Assembly (NCBI RefSeq): GCF_004137345.1
Contig: NZ_SDWV01000003.1
Location: 124,001-188,000 of the forward strand
Source of the DNA: Nocardioides zhouii
GTDB lineage: Bacteria > Actinomycetota > Actinomycetes > Propionibacteriales > Nocardioidaceae
Direction: 5' to 3'
DNA length: 64,000 nucleotides
Shown in pieces: positions 58,940 through 64,000 of this stretch (within the stretch, counting starts at the first letter, position 1; the number at the start of each line of letters is the position of its first letter). The position numbers and the translations under genes are program-made. Below the pieces are notes generated by a model, which did no database searches, was not told where the DNA came from, and was given only the letters and a program-made list of their open reading frames with translations.

Positions 58940-60085
58940 GTGAGCAACCCACTGCGGTCCCTCCTGGAGGAGCCCCGGCCCTCGCCCCCGCCGGTCCGGG
59001 TGTGGCGGGACTGGGCCCTGCTCGCGGTCGTGTTGTTCTTCGGGGTGCTGGAGGGTGTCCTGCGTGACGACCTGTCGCTGCCGTGGCTGGCGGTGGTGGT
59101 GACGGTCGGACTGACGCCGGTGCTGCTGTGGCGACGCACCCATCCGCTCGCGATGGTCGTGACGGCCTTCGGCGTGGTCACGGTCATTGACCTGTGCTTG
59201 ATCACCTTCGGTGCGCCGGCGCTCGACGTCTACACGATGCTCTACTTCCTGCTGCTGGCCTACGCACTCGTCCGATGGGGTTCCGGGCGGGAGGCGGTCG
59301 CGGGACTGGCGGTGATCCTGTTCTCCGGCACGGTGGCGTTCATCGGGAGCTGGACCGGGATCGGCGACGCCATCGGCGGGGTCGGGATCCTGATGTCCGC
59401 CTTTGCCCTGGGGTGGGCGGTCCGTTCCCAGCACGGTGCCCGGGAGCGACGGCTGGAGCAGGTGAAGTCGGACGAGCGGGTCCTGTTGGCGCGCGAGCTG
59501 CACGACACTGTGGCGCACCATGTTTCTGCGATCGCCATCCAGGCACAGGCGGGTCGCGCGCTCGCGGCGACCAACCCCTCGTCGCCGCTCGAGGCGCTGG
59601 AGGTGATCGAGGTGGAGGCGTCGCGCACGCTCGCGGAGATGCGGGCGATGGTCCGCGTGCTGCGCAACGGGGCACCGGTCGACTACGCCCCGCAGCCCGG
59701 TGTCGCCGACCTCGAGCGGCTGGCCGGTGCCTCGCCTGCCGGGCCGCGGGTGGCGATCAGCGTCTCGGGTGACCTCGCCGCCCTGCCGGCTGCGATCGAC
59801 GCCGCTGTCTTCCGGATCGCCCAGGAGGCGGTCACCAATGCCCGGCGCCACGCCCGGAACGCCACCGTGATCGACGTACGTGTGGTCGGCGACCGGTCGA
59901 TGGTCAACCTCGTCGTCCGCGACGACGGTGATCCGCGTCCGGCCGACCCCGCCCCCGAGGCGGGTTTCGGGCTCACCGGGATGGTGGAGCGCGCGCTGCT
60001 CCTGGGGGGCGTGTGCCAGGCGGGTCCCGGCCCCGGCCGCGGCTGGGCCGTCACCGCGACACTGCCGCGCACGGTGCCGGCGTGA
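58940..60085 (+). CDS. Two-component histidine kinase, NarX/DesK type
   Basis: Sensor kinase of 381 aa. About five to six transmembrane helices (residues 25-155) lack an obvious extracellular sensor domain. Then the HisKA_3 phosphoacceptor ARELHDTVAHHVSAIAIQA (His about 188) and an HATPase domain with RIAQEAVTNARRHA and AGFGLTGMVERALLLGG. It would phosphorylate the response regulator encoded next. GTG 58940 is 6 nt after TACGCT (58928-58933). Confidence 0.92.
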   Translation: MSNPLRSLLEEPRPSPPPVRVWRDWALLAVVLFFGVLEGVLRDDLSLPWLAVVVTVGLTPVLLWRRTHPLAMVVTAFGVVTVIDLCLITFGAPALDVYTMLYFLLLAYALVRWGSGREAVAGLAVILFSGTVAFIGSWTGIGDAIGGVGILMSAFALGWAVRSQHGARERRLEQVKSDERVLLARELHDTVAHHVSAIAIQAQAGRALAATNPSSPLEALEVIEVEASRTLAEMRAMVRVLRNGAPVDYAPQPGVADLERLAGASPAGPRVAISVSGDLAALPAAIDAAVFRIAQEAVTNARRHARNATVIDVRVVGDRSMVNLVVRDDGDPRPADPAPEAGFGLTGMVERALLLGGVCQAGPGPGRGWAVTATLPRTVPA

Positions 60086-60738
60086 GCATCCGGGTGGTGG
60101 TCGCCGACGACCAGGACCTCGTCCGGACCGGACTGCGGCTGATCCTCGGCACCCTGGACGGCATCGAGGTCGTCGGGGAGGCGCGCGACGGGCAGGAGGC
60201 GGTGCGGCTGGCTCGCGAGCTCCGTCCCGACGTGTGCCTGATGGACATCCGGATGCCCGTCCTCGACGGCGTCGAGGCGACGCGCCTGCTGGCCGGACCG
60301 GGCGTCGAGCACCCGATCGCGGTCGTCGTGATCACCACTTTCGACCTCGACGAGTACGTGCACGGCGCGCTGTCGGCCGGCGCCACCGGCTTCCTGCTGA
60401 AGGACGCCGGCCCCGAGCTGCTCGGCGAGGCGATCCGGGCGGCGACCCGGGGTGACTCGCTCATCTCGCCCAGCATCACCCGCCGGCTGCTGTCGACGTT
60501 CGCGGGCTCGGGTCGGTCATCGCCTCCCGTCCAGCCCATCGACCCGCTCACCGAACGCGAGGAGCAGGTGCTGCTCACCATCGCGCGGGGTCGTACGAAC
60601 GCGGAGATCGCCGCCGAGCTGCACATCAGCCTCAGCACGGTGAAGACCCACATCGGCAGCCTCATGGCGAAGCTCGGTGCCCGCAACCGGGTGGAGATCG
60701 CGATGTGGGGGTACGAGACCGGCCGCGTCCGGGACTAG
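60082..60738 (+). CDS. NarL/LuxR-type response regulator
   Basis: Protein of 218 aa. The receiver domain starts IRVVVADDQDLVRTGL, the phosphoacceptor is D55 in VCLMDIRMPVLDG, and Thr and Lys switch residues are in VITTFDLDEYV and FLLKDAGPEL. The C-terminal LuxR helix-turn-helix is LTEREEQVLLTIARGRTNAEI, then LHISLSTVKTHIGSLMAKLG. GTG 60082 overlaps the kinase stop (GTGA), so it is co-translated. The ABC exporter downstream is the likely target. Confidence 0.94.
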   Translation: MSIRVVVADDQDLVRTGLRLILGTLDGIEVVGEARDGQEAVRLARELRPDVCLMDIRMPVLDGVEATRLLAGPGVEHPIAVVVITTFDLDEYVHGALSAGATGFLLKDAGPELLGEAIRAATRGDSLISPSITRRLLSTFAGSGRSSPPVQPIDPLTEREEQVLLTIARGRTNAEIAAELHISLSTVKTHIGSLMAKLGARNRVEIAMWGYETGRVRD

Positions 60739-60832
60739 GGACAGCCCTCAGGGTCGAACCGTACTTTCGGCCGGGTCAGGACTGGCCTTCGAACCGATAC
60801 GCGCACGACGTGATACCGCGAGGGTTGGGGCC

Positions 60833-61732
60833 ATGATCACAGTCGATTCCCTGACCCGGACGTACGCCGGCTTCACCGCCGTCGACAACGTCTCCTTCAC
60901 AGCACGGTCCGGTCGCGTGACCGGCTTCCTCGGTCCGAACGGTGCCGGCAAGTCCACCACCATGCGCGTCATGGTGGGGCTCACCACCGCAACGTCCGGC
61001 TCGGCGACCATCGACGGCGTCCGGTTCGCCGACCTCCCCAACCCCGGCCTCGAGGTGGGCGTCCTGCTCGACGCCTCTGCCCAGCACGCCGGCCGCACCG
61101 GACGCGAGATCCTCACCCTTGCCTCCGACACCATGGGCCTGCCCCGCGCCCGGGTCGACGAGATGATCGAGCTGGTGAGCCTGACCCCCACCGAGGCCGG
61201 GCGCCGCGTGCGCAACTACTCCCTCGGGATGCGTCAGCGTCTCGGCATCGCCACCGCGCTGCTCGGCGATCCGAGGGTGCTGATCCTCGACGAGCCCGCC
61301 AACGGGCTCGACCCCGCGGGCATCCGGTGGATGCGCGACCTCCTGACGGGCTTCGCCGGCCGGGGCGGCACGGTGCTGCTGTCCTCGCACCTGCTCCACG
61401 AGATCGAGGTCATCGCCGACGACCTGGTCGTGATCGGGAACGGCAAGATCGTCGCGTCCGGCACCAAGGAGGACCTCCTCGCCGCGGCCGGGACGCTCGC
61501 CCGCTCGGCGTCACCCCGCGACCTCGCCCACGCACTCGAGCAGGCCGGGATCCCCAGCACGCTCGCCGGGGACGGCTCGGTCCGTACGGACGCCGACCCC
61601 GCACAGGTCGGGGCCGTGGCCCTGGCCGCCGGCATCGCCCTCACCGAGCTCCGCTCCGCCGAGGGCGCCGGGCTCGAAGACATGTTCCTGTCGCTCACTG
61701 CCGACACCCAACGAGAAGGAGTTGCGGCATGA
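60833..61732 (+). CDS. ABC transporter ATP-binding protein
   Basis: ATPase of 299 aa. Walker A GFLGPNGAGKSTT (about 31-43), signature NYSLGMRQRLGIA, Walker B VLILDEPANGLDPAG, and the switch His in LLSSHLLHEI. The DRI/BcrA-like sequence places it with antibiotic or bacteriocin exporters. ATG 60833 has GAGGG upstream, 94 nt after the response regulator. Stop overlaps the permease ATG. Confidence 0.93.
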   Translation: MITVDSLTRTYAGFTAVDNVSFTARSGRVTGFLGPNGAGKSTTMRVMVGLTTATSGSATIDGVRFADLPNPGLEVGVLLDASAQHAGRTGREILTLASDTMGLPRARVDEMIELVSLTPTEAGRRVRNYSLGMRQRLGIATALLGDPRVLILDEPANGLDPAGIRWMRDLLTGFAGRGGTVLLSSHLLHEIEVIADDLVVIGNGKIVASGTKEDLLAAAGTLARSASPRDLAHALEQAGIPSTLAGDGSVRTDADPAQVGAVALAAGIALTELRSAEGAGLEDMFLSLTADTQREGVAA

Positions 61733-62544
61733 CCGCCACGATCGTCCCCCCTGCCACCACCACGGAGACTGCACCTGCCCGCCGGGCGGTCCGTCCCATC
61801 CCGACCGCCCGGCTCGTCAGGATCGAGCTCCGCAAGATGTTCGACACGCGCTCGGGGTTCTGGATGCTCGTCAGCATCGGCGTCCTGTCGCTCGTCGCCA
61901 CCGGGGCGGTCATCCTCTTCGCTCCCGATGACGCCGTGACGTACGACAGCTTCGCGACTGCGATCGGCTTCCCCATGTCGGTGATCCTGCCGATGATCGC
62001 GATCCTGGCCGTCACGAGCGAGTGGAGCCAGCGCAGCGGGCTCACCACGTTCACCCTGGTGCCCCACCGCGGACGCGTGATCGGCGCGAAGGCGATCGCG
62101 AGCGTCATCGTCGGCCTCGGCTCGATGGCCATCGCGTTCGCGGTCGGCGCCGTGGGCAACCTGGCCGGCTCCGCACTCGCCGGCGTCGACACCGTCTGGG
62201 ACGTGTCGCTGTCCACCGCCCCGCAGATCGTGCTCGGCAACCTGGTCGGCATGGCGATCGGCTTCACGCTCGGCGTGGTGCTGAGGGCCTCGGCCGCGGC
62301 GATCGTGGGCTACTTCGTGGTCTCCCTCGTCATGCCGGGCATCCTCGTCCTCCTCGCGCAGGTGCGCTCGTGGTTCGAGGACCTGCAGCCGTGGATCGAC
62401 TGGAACTACACGCAGGTGGAGCTCTTCGAGGGCGCCACGAACACCGGTGAGGAGTGGGCGATGCTCGGCTCGACGACGATGATCTGGATCGTCGTACCCC
62501 TCGTCATCGGGCTGCTGACCCTGCGCCGCTCCGAGGTCAAGTAG
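61729..62544 (+). CDS. ABC-2 type transporter permease
   Basis: Membrane protein of 271 aa with about six helices. A cytoplasmic N-terminus (VRIELRKMFDTRSGFWMLVS) is typical of BcrB/ABC-2 permeases, followed by AVTSEWSQRSGLTTFTLVPH. Pairs with the upstream ATPase to form an exporter, probably for drugs, lantibiotics or lipids. ATG 61729 overlaps the ATPase stop (ATGA). The end overlaps the convergent frameshifted gene by 8 nt. Confidence 0.9.
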   Translation: MTATIVPPATTTETAPARRAVRPIPTARLVRIELRKMFDTRSGFWMLVSIGVLSLVATGAVILFAPDDAVTYDSFATAIGFPMSVILPMIAILAVTSEWSQRSGLTTFTLVPHRGRVIGAKAIASVIVGLGSMAIAFAVGAVGNLAGSALAGVDTVWDVSLSTAPQIVLGNLVGMAIGFTLGVVLRASAAAIVGYFVVSLVMPGILVLLAQVRSWFEDLQPWIDWNYTQVELFEGATNTGEEWAMLGSTTMIWIVVPLVIGLLTLRRSEVK

Positions 62545-63168
62545 CCGGCTGCACCGCTCGATCGATCGTGGTGACCACGCTCGTCACCGAGGGCCGCTTC
62601 GGCGTGCTGGAGAACCCGAACCGGCAGGGCGGCTCGACAGGGGCGAGCCGACCCAGGTCGGTCCCACGCCACTCCCCCTCGATGGCCGAGACCGCCACCA
62701 TCGCGGTCGCGCCGTACCACTCGCCCCGGTCGTTGCCGGCGGTCCCACGGGTCCGTACGCCCCGCAAGACGACGCGTGCGACCGGGTCGATGGCGCTGCA
62801 CCAGGCAGGCGAGGTCGCGACGCGTGCGGGCACGAGGTCGAGCAGGGAGCCCAGCGGCGTACGCCCTCCGACCACACCAGGCGGAGCGACAGCGAGGGCG
62901 TGACGACCTGCCACCCGTCGGCAGTGTCCTCGACGGACACCGGCTCGATGACCTGCTCGTCGAAGGAGTACGTCGACGAGACGAACTCGCGGACCCGCTC
63001 GTCGGGCGCGAGCAGCACGCGGTGGCCGGCGGCGTCCTCGACCATCGCGTCGGCGAAGGTGCCCCAGGGCGAGTCGTCCCAGCGGCCGACGACGATCCGC
63101 ACCCCGCTCGTACTGCCGACGCCGGCGATCCGCCCGGTGAAGCGCTCGCGGATCCGGCCCGGCTTCAC
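62537..63168 (-). pseudogene. Conserved hypothetical protein, frameshifted
   Basis: GTG 63168 opens a frame reading KPGRIRERFTGRIAGVGSTS, then FVSSTYSFDEQVIEPVSVED and SLRLVW, overlapping the PaiB-like stop (GTGA). Similarity of composition then moves to another frame from about 62875: GGRTPLGSLLDLVPARVAT, then AWCSAIDPVARVVLRGVRT and REWYGATAMVAV-like sequence, ending at 62537. The switch is within CTGGTGTGGTCGGAGGG (coding strand). One extra G would give LVWVGGRTPLG and a protein of about 210 aa. Function unknown. Confidence 0.7.
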
Positions 63169-63779
63169 TCCTGCACCAGACCAGCGGGGTCGACGCCGTC
63201 GGCCGCGAGCCCGCGGGCGACACCCGAGCGGTCCTCGTCGGAGCGGTTCTGGCTGAGCTTCGCCTTCGCCTCGACGGACTCGACGAGGAGCTCGACACCG
63301 ACGATCGGGCGGAGGTTCTTGTCGATGTAGTCCGCCGGTGCGTCGGTGACGGCCCACGGCTCGTCGCGTGAGGACTCGTGACGGTCGGTGAGCCGGGTGA
63401 CCAGCGCACGCACCCACTCGGGGTCGTCGTGGACGACGATCCGGCCGCGGAGGTGGACCACGGAGTAGTTCCACGTCGGCACGACCTTGCCGTGCTCGGC
63501 CTTGGTGGCATACCAGCTCGGCGAGACGTACGTGTCCGGCCCCGTGACGATTGCAAGCGCCGGTGAACCGTCGACGATCCGCCGCCAGTGGGCGTTGGCG
63601 CGGGCGAGGTGGCCGACGAGCCGGTCGCCCTCCCAGAGCACCGGCAGGAACGTCGCGTCGGGCACGCCGTCCGCACCCACCGTGACGAGCTGCGCGGTCG
63701 CGACGGCCTCGACGAAGGGGCGTACGGCGTCGGGCTCCATCACGTTGAAGCGCGGCACGTAGAGGGATGCGTCAGTCAC
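63165..63779 (-). CDS. FMN-binding negative transcriptional regulator, PaiB-like
   Basis: Protein of 204 aa with the split-barrel flavin-binding fold. Family signatures run in order: LYVPRFNVMEPDAVRPFVEA, GHLARANAHWR, GPDTYVSPSWYATK, KVVPTWNYSVVHLRG, then IVGVELLVESVEAKAKLSQNR. In Bacillus, PaiB represses degradative-enzyme and sporulation genes; many homologues are simply flavoproteins. GTG 63779 is 6 nt after CAGGAT (63786-63791, minus). Confidence 0.9.
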   Translation of the reverse strand: MTDASLYVPRFNVMEPDAVRPFVEAVATAQLVTVGADGVPDATFLPVLWEGDRLVGHLARANAHWRRIVDGSPALAIVTGPDTYVSPSWYATKAEHGKVVPTWNYSVVHLRGRIVVHDDPEWVRALVTRLTDRHESSRDEPWAVTDAPADYIDKNLRPIVGVELLVESVEAKAKLSQNRSDEDRSGVARGLAADGVDPAGLVQE

Positions 63780-63842
63780 TCGACCATCCTGCACTGCCCG
63801 TCGGGGGCAGCGGGTGTCGGTGGCGGGCGGCAGGATGGGCGC

Positions 63843-64000
63843 ATGCTGCTCGCCGAGCTCGTCGCGACCTCCACCGCCGTCGCCGCCACCCGGTCCCGCA
63901 AGGCCAAGGTGGCCGCGCTCGCGGAGACCCTGCGGGGCGTCGAGCCGGCCGAGCTCGAGATCGTCGTGTCCTACCTCGGCGGCGCGCTGCGCCAGCGGCG
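63843..64000 (+). CDS. ATP-dependent DNA ligase, N-terminal fragment (runs off window)
   Basis: Open frame from ATG 63843 (6 nt after CAGGAT, 63831-63836) to the window edge, 52 residues. The sequence MLLAELVATSTAVAATRSRK, then KVAALAETLRGVEPAELEIV and YLGGALRQR matches the N-terminal helical DNA-binding domain of actinobacterial LigB-type ATP-dependent DNA ligases. The nucleotidyltransferase domain with the catalytic lysine is outside the window, so activity cannot be judged. Confidence 0.75.
   Translation, partial: MLLAELVATSTAVAATRSRKAKVAALAETLRGVEPAELEIVVSYLGGALRQR

Overview
The window is high-GC DNA from an actinobacterium, most likely the family Nocardioidaceae (Nocardioides or a close relative). 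I infer this from four things: very strong G/C third-position bias; actinobacterial marker proteins (RbpA, WhiA, OpcA, a resuscitation-promoting factor, a mycothiol-dependent DinB-like enzyme, a TIGR02569-type phosphotransferase, DUF1707); the conserved blocks ctaB / tkt-tal-pgi-zwf-opcA-pgl and rbpA-secG-tpiA-pgk-gap-whiA-yvcK-rapZ-uvrC; and many genes whose start codon follows a TANNNT -10 box by only 6-7 nt, which is the leaderless architecture common in actinobacteria. No prophage, integrase, transposase or CRISPR array is visible.

Layout. 1-320: start of a secreted protein running off the left edge. 465-9689: heme O synthase, then a divergent, tightly overlapping operon for the pentose-phosphate pathway (transketolase, transaldolase, PGI, G6PDH, OpcA, 6-phosphogluconolactonase). 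9686-10958: an unusual segment in which an orphan AbiEi/DUF559-like gene is bracketed by two inverted arrays of 31-bp palindromic units, each starting exactly at the stop codon of the adjacent housekeeping gene. 10956-19735: minus-strand RbpA, SecG, triose-phosphate glycolysis, WhiA-YvcK-RapZ and UvrC. 19796-25723: a secreted zinc protease, a Rieske lipoprotein and UvrA, which has a histone-H1-like tail and an SOS box upstream. 25896-28020: mycothiol-linked MDMPI enzyme, metallo-beta-lactamase hydrolase and a thioredoxin-rhodanese fusion. 28068-30087: three sulfotransferase-like genes. 30166-34915: secreted M43 protease, hydrolases, GrpB, and a GNAT/VOC locus with broken frames. 35034-38765: an uncharacterised GT4 / methyltransferase / alpha-alpha toroid operon with a second methyltransferase convergent to it. 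38821-44726: ferredoxin reductase, two Mce-associated-like proteins, ion channel, hemerythrin and small conserved proteins. 44832-46961: UvrB. 47046-55974: META-domain protein, phosphotransferase, cardiolipin-synthase-like PLD, MFS exporter, AlkA-like glycosylase, tryptophan dioxygenase and aminopeptidase N. 55979-57896: tRNA-Gly, TrmL, Rpf and a small secreted protein. 58040-64000: SCO6745-like protein, a two-component system followed by an ABC exporter, a frameshifted gene, a PaiB-like flavoprotein and the start of an ATP-dependent DNA ligase.

How the genes work together. Central carbon flow is covered by two converging operons: oxidative and non-oxidative pentose phosphate on the plus strand, lower glycolysis on the minus strand. 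All three UvrABC excision-repair subunits are present at three separate loci, with an AlkA-like glycosylase as further repair capacity. Sulfur and thiol chemistry recurs at 25.9-30.1 kb. The least explained parts are the palindrome-bracketed cassette at 9.7-11.0 kb and the GT4/methyltransferase/toroid operon at 35.6-38.8 kb. Three reading-frame anomalies (34.3, 34.5 and 62.9 kb) are each repaired by adding one G or C, so they may be sequencing errors rather than real decay.
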